64,000 bases of DNA from Lucifuga dentata (Eukaryota; Chordata; Actinopteri; Ophidiiformes; Bythitidae): assembly GCA_014773175.1 (NCBI GenBank), contig VXCM01000753.1, positions 153,501 to 217,500 on the forward strand, read 5' to 3'. Positions 34,707-45,360 of the stretch are shown in pieces. Within the stretch, counting starts at the first letter, position 1, and each line of letters begins with the position of its first letter. The notes under the pieces were generated by a model. The model was not told the origin of the DNA, did not search any database, and saw only the letters and a list, made by a program, of their open reading frames with translations. Both the position numbers and the translations under genes were made by a program.

Positions 34707-35280
34707 CATTTTTAGAGACATGGCAGCAACATTAGCATTGGTCATTAGTGGCAGACACATCCGCAGAGTGTCGAATACAGAGGCTCATACGCAGACCCTA
34801 TTTGGTTACCTGTGTGACAGGCTTGTTCAGGACACCAGAAACAGCTGTCCTGGCCTGTGTGAGCCGAAATAATTAGGCCTGTCATCTCAGTGCTCTGATT
34901 TCCCCTTCAGCCCGCTCCACAAAATGCTAATATTTTGCTTTCATTGTCACATTCACCTTGACACGGATATTGCCTTGGCGCATAACTGGATGAGATGACT
35001 CTAAATTTGCATTGTTCATTCTAATAAATTTGCTTCCTCTGTACCTCATGGCAGGACCCATCAGATAAAGTCTCCCAGAGTGTCATCAATCATGGCCCAG
35101 GCTGACAGACGGCTTTCGCCTTCATTTGTTACATAGAGGAACATGCTTAATTATTTGTACTGTAATTAGTTGGGAAAATGTCAGGAAATGTCAACTCTCT
35201 GTTCGCTGTGGAAGGGCTCTGCTTGAAAGCCACAATGACTGAAGTGTCATTAATGCCACGTAACAAGACGAGGATCAGCT
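34707..35280. promoter_or_regulatory. Candidate conserved non-coding block
   Basis: Long repeat-free block. It holds an octamer ATTTGCAT at 35005-35012, CTTAATTATTTGTACTG and TGTAATTAGTTGGGA (two homeodomain-type cores about 20 bp apart near 35150-35172), and AAGTGTCATTAATGCCACG. No protein-like frame. Among the better enhancer candidates in the window. Confidence 0.4.
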
Positions 35281-35302
35281 GGGGGAAGGGGGGGGGGGGG
35301 GN
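35281..35302. repeat. Poly(G) tract ending in N
   Basis: G5, AA, G14, then N at 35302. Assembly through such a run is unreliable. Confidence 0.9.
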
Positions 35303-36299
35303 ATGTAATCATGGAGAGAGTTAGAGGGAGACGCAAATCAGGGGTGCTACCTAGCATGATGGGCATCTTATTAGCCAAGCAGCCAGCCAGCTGCATTTTT
35401 CAACCACATCTTGTTTCCCTCCGCTTTTCTCACAGTGGCACGAAATAAAGGCAGCAAGTGGGGAAAAGAAATGAAGTCAAGTAAACAATTCCGGCTTCCC
35501 ACTCGCTGTCAAACCGGCCGTACTTTGCTATGTTATATTGCCTGTCATAAACAGGCATTATGCCAAATACAAAAAAACAATGGAGAGGCTTCTTGCTTGA
35601 GCCATCCTTGCTAAAGCAGAACTTTTACAACGCAATTAACAGCAAGTCAAACTGCACCCACAGAAATGTTATCACTGAAGTAGTTAAGGGGGTGATTATC
35701 TGTCAACACAATAATAGCTTTGGTCCATTCCCCTCAAGCCAAGCTCATAATTTCATGACATCTCCTTCCTTTAATTACACAAAATAATTATTTAGTGCAA
35801 AATTAGAGGATGAAGCCATTAAATAACCGTCACAGCATATTATATCACTACTAATTATTGCATTCAGCTGCTAGCATCTGTGAAATACATATTTTAGTGC
35901 CTATTTATTTTAGCGACAATTGGCTAATGTATGTGGACAGGCCACTTGAGCACTTATCCAAAAAGCAGGGTAATTTACACTTGTTTGAAAATGGGGGAGG
36001 AGACAAAGGGAAAACAAAATCCCACAAGGGACGTCTTTTGTTTTGGAGGAAAATATGTAGCATTATGAGGTCCCAAGGGGGTTTCAGTGGCCATTCGTCT
36101 TTCCAAGGCCTCACAGTGGGAGCGTGGTGGAGCAAGGCTCAGCCCGCTACCTTGCCCACTGACAGGCGCTGATGGTCATCCAAGAAGCTCTTTAATTAGC
36201 CTGCAATCTGGCAACGACCCGTGTTCCTGAGATGTGGCAGCCCTGTTTAAATATGATGCCAGATGCAGTCCCACCTTCAGCATGTCATCTCATTGTCCT
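35303..36299. promoter_or_regulatory. Candidate conserved non-coding block
   Basis: About 900 bp without microsatellites. Contains CTTTAATTACACAAAATAAT, CACTACTAATTATTGCATTC and TAGCGACAATTGGCTAATG. The 104-aa plus and 76-aa minus frames at 35858-36172 face each other and show no domain. Enhancer-like texture. Confidence 0.35.
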
Positions 36300-36362
36300 A
36301 GGAAGCCAGAGAAAGAGAGAGAGAGAGGGTGGGAGAGGGGGAGAGAGAGAAAGAGAGAGAGC
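36300..36362. repeat. (GA)-rich imperfect microsatellite
   Basis: AGAGAGAG and GGGAGAGGGGGAGAG runs. They produce Arg/Glu-repeat frames that are not genes. Confidence 0.9.
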
Positions 36363-36939
36363 ACAACATCCCACAGCACAGCATGTGACACTTTGGGCTT
36401 ATTTTCCTTTTTCTTGTTTCTCGTTTGCTTTCGGTCTTCTTCTTGCTCTGACGCGCCCCGCTGACAGAATGGTATGGCTACCCGAGGTGACCTCGACCTT
36501 AGAAAGCAAAGAAAGCAATACAAATACAGTTTGTGTTTAACCTCCTTTGAGTGTTTTACCTAAACCTAGGCCTCATAAAACACTAGTTCACTTAAGTGGC
36601 TGAATACAAAATACAAACGCTTTCATTTCACAATACATGACTTTCTGTCTTGTAATGCTTGTCATCATATATCCCGAAGTCATTGTGGTTTGCAAACTAG
36701 AGACTACAACTGCAAACTATTGACCGGTGACATATTACAAGATCTTTCACAGGAGAAATCCCCAACGAGTCTGCCTGGGCTCCCAACTACTAACTTTAGT
36801 CATAAAAACACGCAAAGTGACACAGGAATAAAGCAAGACTACTTGTGGGACTGGATTTCTTTCTTCCAAAAATGGATTTCCGCAAGAAGCTAGTGATCCC
36901 AATTATTTGTGTGCTAATTTTGCAGAAAAAACAAGAAAT
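36363..36939. other. Non-coding segment
   Basis: Mixed unique sequence, no gene recognised. Confidence 0.5.
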
Positions 36940-36978
36940 TAAAAAAAAAAAAAAAAAAANAAAAAAAAAAAAAAAAAA
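36940..36978. repeat. Poly(A) tract with N
   Basis: About 19 A, N at 36960, then 18 A. Confidence 0.9.
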
Positions 36979-38399
36979 TGGAAGTATGCCAGTCACGTAT
37001 GTTGAGGAATTGCAGGCGTTTTGACTCCTCCCCCTTGCCCTGCATCTTGTGCTTTCATTGGCTGTAGCTCATCGCTGCTGTCACTACTGGTGACACATTT
37101 TTACATGACAGGATTTGGATTCCCTGACACAGTTTTAGCCTGCTAGACATCTCTGAAATATCTGTAATACATCAGTGCGTTTCTCAAATCGCATCTCACG
37201 TCTCATAACAACAAGCACTGATTTCCTCTGACTGGTGGCTTTTGTCGGTGATAACAAAAAAAAATAAAAAATTATTTTAAAAATATCAGGGCTAAAATTG
37301 TGTACAGCCTATGTTACAGATTTACATATGCACCATGTATACAAACCACAGGCCTCTTTCTTCACTTTAACCCACTTTATGAGTTATAAGCTAGGAGGAT
37401 GAAGAATCTCAGTTTGACCTGCTTTTGTAGCGACAGAGTGTAACACTTGATATTAGCCTAATCTGCGATTCAACATGTAGAGCAAGAGGAGGCTTTATCT
37501 AAAATGGTGTAAACATGTCCCAGAGCTGTCTAAGATTCCTCTCTTATAATAGTTTTATTTCAGAACACATAAATACTAGATATGGTGTAACATTAACAGC
37601 AGCCTCTGTTCAGCGTGTTTGCTCATCTGCTTCCTCTAGGATTTAGGCTGTCACAGCACACAACTTTGTTTTGCTGAGCTTATACGCAATGTGGATAAGC
37701 TCAGAGGGCCGGAGACTTTTTATAGACTACCCAGAGGAACTCTTTCATGTTATATCTGCTGCTTTTCCTCTAATTCAGTGATGAAGACCATTCATCCTGC
37801 ATCTGCTTTACAGATTTATACAAACAAGTCCTTTCTGGGATGGAGCAGCTATGCAGTACTAGAACAGTAACTGTGTAAACATGTCTACTTTGCTTCTACT
37901 TTTGTAGTGCTGAATTCAACAGCTTCAGTCTTCATGATACAAGAACTCACCTGTTATTTTGGTGTTTGTTCTTCCACCTGCCACACAGCGTAGATCTAAA
38001 TATTATTTTATAAGTTGAGACATATATATCTAAATTGCCGAGTCTCCCAGATGCAGTATCAATGGGGACAGATGACAGTATCTTGAATGCAAAGTGTGTA
38101 TCCTGAAATTTCAATCATTTGTTGCTGCCTGCATGGGGAGGGGAGATAATCTAATCAATTTTCAGAGAAAAAAAAATGCAAAAACAAAACTAAGAGGTGG
38201 GGGATTAAACGTACCATTAAGGAACATTGAGAAATATCCAATTGTCTGCGCAAATGTAAAATGCCAAAGCCTCTTGGAACATTGTAAGTCTTAATTCAGT
38301 AATATATTATCATGCATATTTCATACAGGGAGATTACAAAAACAGAATTGTGTGTCTTTCTGTTGTATGTCTTTATAATTACACCTTGAAGCCATGCTG
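36979..38399. other. Non-coding segment, possible unidentified old repeat
   Basis: It starts next to a poly(A) run. 37000-37120 (TGACTCCTCCCCCTTGCCCT, then TTCATTGGCTGTAGCTC) and 37420-37990 have the texture of an old interspersed repeat, but I cannot name a family or find its ends. No coding signal. Confidence 0.35.
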
Positions 38400-38720
38400 G
38401 ATTTTTTTTTCTCCTCCCTTTTTTCCTCCATATTCATGAAAAGCAGACTTGTAATTTGATAAAGGAGAAGCCTGTGTTCTCAACTTCATTCAAACGGCAT
38501 CATGGCGCTGTATTAAAGTGGGCATCTGTGTTCTCGCCGCATTAATCTCTTCAAGCACATTCCAGCTGCTGTGATGTGCGAGAGGGAGATAAGTCTTAAA
38601 CAGTCTAAAGCTAAGCAAACCAGACAACTCTATTATTGGCTTCATAATTGCTTAATTAAACTTTTGTCACTAATCATTATGAGGGCAATAGAGCTGTTAT
38701 ACAGGCTTTCTGTTGAGCAG
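38400..38720. promoter_or_regulatory. Candidate conserved non-coding block
   Basis: Contains CCATATTCATGAAAAGCAG, GCTTCATAATTGCTTAATTA and GTCACTAATCATTATGAGGG. Repeat-free and balanced, directly before a CT microsatellite. Confidence 0.4.
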
Positions 38721-38771
38721 GAAAAAAAAAATCAATAAACTGTGTTGAGGAGCTGGTCCTCCCCCCAACAT

Positions 38772-38774
<3 letters not shown>

Positions 38775-38821
<47 letters not shown>

Positions 38822-38830
38822 TCTCTCTCT
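38775..38830. repeat. (CT)n microsatellite
   Basis: About 28 CT units with one GT interruption. Confidence 0.95.
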
Positions 38831-38849
38831 TTTTGTCCTCTGCAAATGA

Positions 38850-39140
38850 AATTCATTGCTGCCGGTTAGTGATCTGTAGGTCTGGAGCTCGACTGATATG
38901 AGCTGCCATCACCATTTGAATTGAGGGGTATTCAGTAGCACATGAATATGAACAAATGGCAAACATAAATCTCTTGCATGAAGTACACCTTCTATCCCTT
39001 TATTATGGAACAATTGACCCATCTAAAATGAATTCTAATGCCAGTGAAAGCATTTAGATTTAAATTACACCATGGGTCCCCTGGACCTGAGAGATGACGG
39101 CATAAAAAAGATTAATATGCTAATTATTTTTTCTCCCCAC
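38850..39140. promoter_or_regulatory. Candidate conserved non-coding block
   Basis: Repeat-free. Contains CACCATTTGAATTGAGGG, TAAAATGAATTCTAATGCCA and AAGATTAATATGCTAATTA. Appearance-based call. Confidence 0.35.
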
Positions 39141-39456
39141 TCTTTATTCCTCTTTTCGACAGTTGCGTAGGGTTATTGTGAGCCGTGTAAATAAGATGAC
39201 TGTTTTGTCAAGGAATGACTGTGAGCTTCCTTTTCGTAAAGTAGGCTTTAGATCACTGACATGCATCTAGCTGTGGCATTATCTTTATTGTTTTTTTATT
39301 AGCTAGTAGATTTTTTTTTTTTTCACGTTAGTGAAGCACTCCATAAAATGTGTGCTGCCTGTGTGTGTTCAGTATGCAAATAATTATTTTCCCACTACTG
39401 ACCCAGAAAGTCCAAGAGAACATGGTGTGAAGAGGGAGGGGAAGATTGCCAGTTTG

Positions 39457-39459
<3 letters not shown>
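39141..39459. other. Non-coding segment
   Basis: Unique sequence with a T run near 39311-39323. Confidence 0.5.
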
Positions 39460-39491
<32 letters not shown>

Positions 39492-39499
39492 NCCCCCCC
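39460..39499. repeat. (CT)n microsatellite ending in N and poly(C)
   Basis: CT run to 39491, N at 39492, then CCCCCCC. Sequencing through this junction was evidently incomplete. Confidence 0.9.
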
Positions 39500-39890
39500 A
39501 TTTCTCTATGGGAAATGTTTAGTATCCCTTCAGAGCAGTCAGAAGCACCTTTAGATGGGCCATTACAGGGGCCACTGTTCATTCCAAGGCTCTGCCAAGC
39601 GATCACAGATTAAATTATGTTGTTTTTCATATCGTTTAATTGGCCTGGCTTTGAAAAAACAACTTTTAGCTTTGAATGTGCTGCCATCGACGGTCGTTTG
39701 GCAAGAGCGCAATAGGGGCAAAAGCCTTATTTCATAATTTGTAGGCACTTTAAAGTTGGCTAAGCCTCTGTGGCAAATTGAAAAGTGTCCAAAATGTAAG
39801 AAGGGAAAGGGGCTTTTTGACTGTGCATCACCATGAGAATACTTGACGACATGGTGCAATATGTACCTTATCTTGCAATTACTGCAACTG
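39500..39890. promoter_or_regulatory. Candidate conserved non-coding block
   Basis: Balanced unique sequence: ACAGATTAAATTATGTTG, CATATCGTTTAATTGGCCTG, AGCCTTATTTCATAATTTG. The overlapping plus and minus frames (60 and 98 aa) have no domain. Confidence 0.35.
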
Positions 39891-42387
39891 TTATGTATCA
39901 GTAAACCTTGTGTTCCTTATAAGCCAAGCTGTAATTTTACACCACTGTTGTGATTGGAAGTAATGCCAGTCATTTCATTAGTGGTGAAAACAGCAGCAGT
40001 CCCTTGTCTACTCATGTAAACATCACAACACCTGAGCTGTGATTCATGCAAAGAGCAATCCTCCCTCTAGTATATGATGTTTAGCATGATTACAATCAGC
40101 AAACGTATTCTGCATTTACTACAAAGCTGAGAATGACAAGTGAAGCTGTGGGCTAGAAGAGAATATGCAACTTTATCAAGGTTTCAGCTGTACTTCAAAT
40201 AAAAGCTATATATTTATTTTTAAAAGACTGATTGATTTTTATTTGTGTCATGCACACAGTTCCCAGCCTACACGGACTTATAAGACACCAAATACATTGT
40301 TGCAGTAGTGAAACAAAAGAAACTGTCTAAAATATATGTAGTGAGAACATCCAAAATTGTATCAAAAAAGTTAGCTTATTACATAAACTCTACAATATAA
40401 CCATTAAACGAGTACCTTCTTTTCTCTCCCAAGCTTTAAAATCCGCAACAGAGAAGGTTCCCTTCTGATTTGATTGAAGACATTTTATGAAAAAAAAAGC
40501 CCTGAGATCATCATATAAAGAACAGTAAAATATTAAATGAACTTCGTTTTCAATCTCATAAATTACATAACACACAGAAAAGAAACAAAATATTTTCACT
40601 TTCCTTAAAACCAACAGGCCTGCTTGACTAGCTTTTAGCTTTTAAAGAGCAGCAGAGAGACCAGACCACATCTACGCTTATTATAAAATCATAGAAGACC
40701 CAATGTTCACAATCCTGCTGCACCGCCTCTAAACTAAAAGATGAACTAAGATAAATATCATGTAAATATTACTTTATTATGTCTTACCAATCATTATTAT
40801 TACTCTACACAGTACTTTTTCATATTGCAATTTGTATATTAATTTGTAATTGTCCTTATTTGCATTTTGTTTTTAGTTTTTATTTATTTATTTATTTTTT
40901 GGAGGGGGGGNGGGGGTTACAGTAACATAGCTCCCATCTCATCTGTACTCCATATAGCAGGACTCTGTGTTACAGGACGGATGCCCAAAATGTTCAGGAA
41001 AACAATCACAAGCGAATACTCAAAAACATCACGTGGCTTTTAATGCCTTACTGTAGAATGCCAATTATAAAATTGCAAAACTCATAATGAGAAATTCTAA
41101 TTATAACAAACTGGAAGAAAAAAAGTTATCCTTGGTTAGTCTAAAAACTTTAAATATCATTTAATAAATTAACTCGCGTTGTGTAATGAATGGCATTACT
41201 TTGTGCATCTCAGCTGAGAGTAAGTGTGTTAATGAATTGCTTCGAAAGCATCTGAAGACAGACTTAATTACAGAGCACACACTTCTTGCATTATTATGCC
41301 ATATATCCCCAGCTGAATACAATTCAGCAGCTAGATAAACAAATTTCATGGCAGTCTTCATGGCACTACTTTCTGGCCAACCATTGATACCAGTGTTTAT
41401 TCACAGGACTGCATGAAGCGTGGCAGGCATGAAAATGTGGCATTAAAAGTGAAATCCTTCATTTTCATCTCATTATAAAAGAATGCAAATGCAAAACCAT
41501 GAGCATGTACAAAATTTACAGGTCTTCCATATTCCCAGCAATGGTTTAATATATGATGGAGAGAATGAATGAGAAAACTAGAAGTTGTGTGAATCTCTAT
41601 GTTTCTGGAGTTACTGGATGGGATTTTGGACACAAATTTGGAGAACCCTTCATCACAAAAAGATGGCTTCTGGCTTCTGTAATTACACTTATACCTCACT
41701 TTAACCCATTTTGAATGTAAGTGTAAAATTAATTTTAAAATGCACATGTATTTTGTACGTACTTTACATCTATAGTATTGTATTTTTGTGCTGTAGATTT
41801 TCTGGGCACACTGTTTTCTATATGTTCTTTGTAGCTGTGTTTCTTTGTACACAGCCTGCTACTTCTTTTCCATATTGTGGGTGTGTTTGTGTGTGTTTAT
41901 GCGCGCACGCCCTGGGTAACACTGAGAACACTGGCGACAGTGCCCACGCCCTGGGGCCCGCCATGCCTTCCTATACCCCTCATTTTCAGTCTGGGGACTT
42001 CAGGCTTCAGCGCAAATATCTGTTTTTGACTCAAATTTAACAATGACTCTGTGGACAGCTGTACTTCACATAAACCTTATGAAATTATAGGGGGATAGAG
42101 GTCCTGAGGAAGGGTGGAACACTATGTTTCATGCTTTTCTTAATTTAAGAAAATGGCAGATTATTAGAAAAAAATCTCAGTCTGTTATTTCTTTTTTAAA
42201 TTTTTTTAAGTAACTTCTTCTGTTAACAAATAGTTTTTTGAGACTCTAAAATTGAAGCCAAATCAATGAACATAAATTATGTATTATATGACGAATGTAT
42301 AGTCAGCTAAAACACTAAATGTAGCTTGTTAAATTCTCAAAAACAAATGATTTTCATCAAAAGTACTAATGATAATATCACCCAAAG
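39891..42387. other. AT-rich non-coding segment
   Basis: No gene recognised. A G-rich run with N (40902-40916, N at 40911) follows a TTTATTTATTTATT patch. The 151-aa minus frame at 41397-41852 has no recognisable domain or signal peptide. The 109-aa frame at 41711-42040 spans a GT patch near 41880-41900. Confidence 0.5.
40902..40916. repeat. Poly(G) tract with N
   Basis: GGAGGGGGGG, N at 40911, GGGGG. Confidence 0.85.
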
Positions 42388-42626
42388 CTTAAAGAAGCAG
42401 TACAAGAGACACTTGTTGTCTCCTATATTCTCAAAAATATAAATATGCATACATTTAGCATTAATTTAACATTCATTTAACATTCAGCAATTTATATTTT
42501 TATATTTCTAGAATATATTATACTCACTATGTTTATATATACTGCTGCTATTTTACTCACATTTGATTGGCTGCAACAGCGACTTGCCTCAAATGTAAAG
42601 GAAAGCTGCAAAGTGCCTCTTTAAAG
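42388..42626. mobile_element. Possible small MITE with CTTTAAAGARGCA ends
   Basis: The left end is CTTAAAGAAGCAGTAC. The right end in reverse is CTTTAAAGAGGCACTTTG. The 239-bp interior is AT-rich and non-coding. The TTAA-containing ends resemble those of the family at 3078 and 27643 in style but not in sequence. A single copy here, so low confidence. Confidence 0.35.
42464..42485. repeat. 11-bp tandem duplication
   Basis: ATTTAACATTC occurs twice in a row. Confidence 0.8.
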
Positions 42627-42963
42627 TACAACACACACAAGCGGAAATCATTTAATAGCACGTTTGTTTCTCCCCTAATCCTTAAGCATTCTTTAAAAAT
42701 TGCTCACTCCATAGTGAAACATATAATTGCTAGCTTGCCAGCTCACAAAGGTATACCCAGGTTTTCAGCTTGATAGAAGTATCCTGGTCAATTAAAATAA
42801 TTATAGTATTTGTGTGATAACTGTAAGGTTTGGGTATTTTAGAACATTTAGGGATTTGCAGTTGTGTATAATTGGAGTTGTGAAGTCCAACTCCCACTTT
42901 TCTTATAAAGCACCTGATTATATGGAAGAACACACAGTCATTTGGTGAGGGTTAGCTTTAATA

Positions 42964-43060
42964 CAGAGTTTCTTAATCTGTGGGTCGGGAGCAAACATGG
43001 GTCACAAGTTTGCATCTGGTGGGCTGCACATGTGCAGAAACATGATGGTGCTACATTTAT
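42964..43060 (+). mobile_element. hAT-like transposon end (fragment)
   Basis: It begins CAGAGTTTCTTAATCTGTGG followed by GTCGGGAGC and ATGGGTCACAAG. This resembles a vertebrate hAT terminus of the CAGTGTTTCTCAACC, GGGTCGGGA, GGGTCGC type. I cannot find the other end within 300 bp, so the right boundary is arbitrary. Confidence 0.45.
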
Positions 43061-43199
43061 GTATTCATATCAATGATGCTGTGTAACAGTGTCAAAGAAG
43101 ATGAAAAATGATGAATACCACCCTGATCCTCATTGGTAATCCTGTAATTTATGTAAGTGATCACATTTTCAAAACCATCATTATCAAACCAAATGGACT
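43061..43199. other. AT-rich non-coding segment
   Basis: May be interior of the hAT-like fragment; nothing diagnostic. Confidence 0.35.
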
Positions 43200-43800
43200 T
43201 GCACTGCCTCAGCTTTTCTCATTCCACATTCCTTGACAACCCACACAAGCTGAGCCGCTCACAGCTCGGCCAGTCCAAGGCCTGGCTCTGTGTTAAGCTA
43301 TTAGCGCCAGTGGCAAGCCAAGCATAGCGCTAGCCATAGTTGGAGCGATAGCCCCATTTCAGTGTGGGGTCAGCAACTCAGCCATATTGTTAAGATGATT
43401 GTTCTGCCAGCCTTCTGTCATGGCTGATGTGGCTGGAGCACTTGGCTTGGTTAACGGCTTCCTGGCTCCTCGATGCCTGGAAAGCAGCTTTACTGTAGGC
43501 AGCTCCGAGGCTTTAAAACCCTTATTGTCTATCTTTCCGCTGGCTAGCCCTTTCCTCCCTCTGCTCCCTCTGTCGGATAGTCTGGAGAAAGAGAGAGAGA
43601 CAGAGATAGAGATGGAGAGAGAGAAGGAAGGAGGAAAGAGCCAAGCACATTCAAGGTTCCCGTCCAGTGTATCATGATCAGCATAGGCTTTCACGGCAGC
43701 TATCGCCTGCATCCCACAGCATTGTTCAACCCCTTTCTCCCTGGCAGCACTTTCGTTTGAACAGAATTTTGACACTGCAGTGGGGAATTCTGCAGATTAA
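43200..43800. promoter_or_regulatory. Candidate conserved non-coding block
   Basis: GC-richer, complex sequence: GTTAAGCTATTAGCGCCAGT, GCATAGCGCTAGCC, GGTTAACGGCTTCCTGG. A purine patch at 43588-43640 interrupts it. The 138-aa minus and 92-aa plus frames overlap each other and show no family resemblance, so a coding exon is unlikely but not excluded. Confidence 0.35.
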
Positions 43801-44243
43801 AGGGGACATATTTGGTACACTTCCTTCTTGGCGCTTCATAGCAGTGGGGGAAGGTGCAAATTTTTAATCAAGGTATTAAGGAGGGATGGGCAGCAGGGGT
43901 GTTGTTTTCTTGCTTTTATTGTTTGATTTGAAATATTTTTTTTAATCTCAAAAACCATTTAACTATCTCTCCATCCATCCATCTGAGCATCAGTGTACTT
44001 ATCTAAAACACTGCGCTGGAACATGAGTTAAAAATAAAATTGTCATGTCTTTTGTTTCTCTATTTAAAGTGGACTGATTAATTATATTATGTGCACAAAT
44101 GTAGCAGGTGCAGCTATGGAGCTGAACCTCTCTGCAGATATAACAATTAAGGAGAGAATGACACCATTAGGTGCATTACAACAGGAGTAGACTTTATAAG
44201 CAGCGTGTTTCATCATGTCATCAGTGTAACATGCCTGTTGTTC

Positions 44244-44245
<2 letters not shown>
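43801..44245. other. Non-coding segment
   Basis: Unique sequence with a CCATCCATCCATC patch near 43971-43983. Nothing else recognised. Confidence 0.5.

Positions 44246-44283
<38 letters not shown>
44246..44283. repeat. (TC)n microsatellite
   Basis: About 19 perfect TC units. Confidence 0.95.
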
Positions 44284-44286
<3 letters not shown>

Positions 44287-44579
44287 GTCCTTGCTCTCAG
44301 AACAAAACACACACTCCCTCTCTGTCACAGCATCACTCTCATCCAGGTGTAGTTAACCCTTTCACACTCAGAACAGATTGAGCACACCCCCTATACCTCC
44401 TCTTTGTGCTCCACCACCACTCATGGAACAGCTAGCCTTGCAACGAGTCTCAAAACGGCTTTGATTGCCCAAATATTTGTGTGCTATGTGTGTGTGTATG
44501 TGTGTGTGTGTATTATATAGTATATGTGTGTGCATGCATGTGCAAAAGCTGGGATTCTTGGAGAGAGAGAGAGAGACTC
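44284..44579. other. Non-coding segment with (GT) and (GA) patches
   Basis: GT-rich at 44482-44540 and GA run at 44561-44576. Confidence 0.7.
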
Positions 44580-45360
44580 ATTTAGGGGCCCCTCTCGTCT
44601 CCTCAGCTGCTCCCTGCCTTCCTCAGTAATTAGCCTAGCGTGGCAGCCACCTCTCACTGCTCAGTCTGGGAGAGACACTTGACACGGCAGACATCAGAGA
44701 GATTTTTCAGGAGGCTCTCCCGGCGCCCCAACAGCTCTTAATTAACCACTTAGGTATCCCCACTCGTTCCCCTGGCCGGCACTTTCCAAATGGTAAGGAG
44801 GTTCTGTGCCACGGATCTAAACACCAGGGGAAGCGTGCTATCAAAAGATCTGGGTAAATGAAGGCTTGTGTAAATTATTTTTAATGATTCCCTCCTGGCA
44901 CATCATTATGTTTGTAGTTACATACAGGCACTTCTGAGACGGCTCATCTTCGCTAAGGTCATCAGCAGGACCAACTGTAACTAGCTGCTAGTCTGTAAAT
45001 GGCTTATTAATTAGTGCTGTGGTTTTACATAGCTGTGAGCTCTGATATATAGTGCAGGGATCGTAATTGTGCGGAATCGAAAATGATGATGATGATGACG
45101 ACGATAACCCATCTCCGGGCTATTTATGCAAATTACCTTCCCATATTAGAAAATCATTACCTATCCAAACACTGCAACACTCAGCCTTTCTGAATTACAA
45201 TGATGGATTTTATGATAATTGCGATTTAATTTTCTCTCTCTCCCTCTTTGTCTCCCTCTCTTTTGTCTGTCTGGAGTTTGAAAATAATTTGGTCATTGTG
45301 AGCGCTATTAATTCTGTATTAGTTAAAGCTGAATGGATGGGTTTATTCAATTTACTCTGA
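44580..45360. promoter_or_regulatory. Candidate conserved non-coding block
   Basis: About 780 bp of complex sequence with few repeats: TCAGTAATTAGCCTAGCG, AGCTCTTAATTAACCACTTA, GGCTTATTAATTAGTGCTG, an octamer ATGCAAAT at 45126-45133 within a TTTATGCAAATTACC segment, and GCGATTTAATTTTC. A short (GAT) run lies at 45083-45107. Four homeodomain-type cores in one block make it one of the strongest enhancer candidates here. Confidence 0.45.

Noticed and set aside
41397..41852. 151-aa minus-strand frame
   Set aside because: No recognisable domain, signal peptide or splice signals; length is possible by chance in 64 kb.
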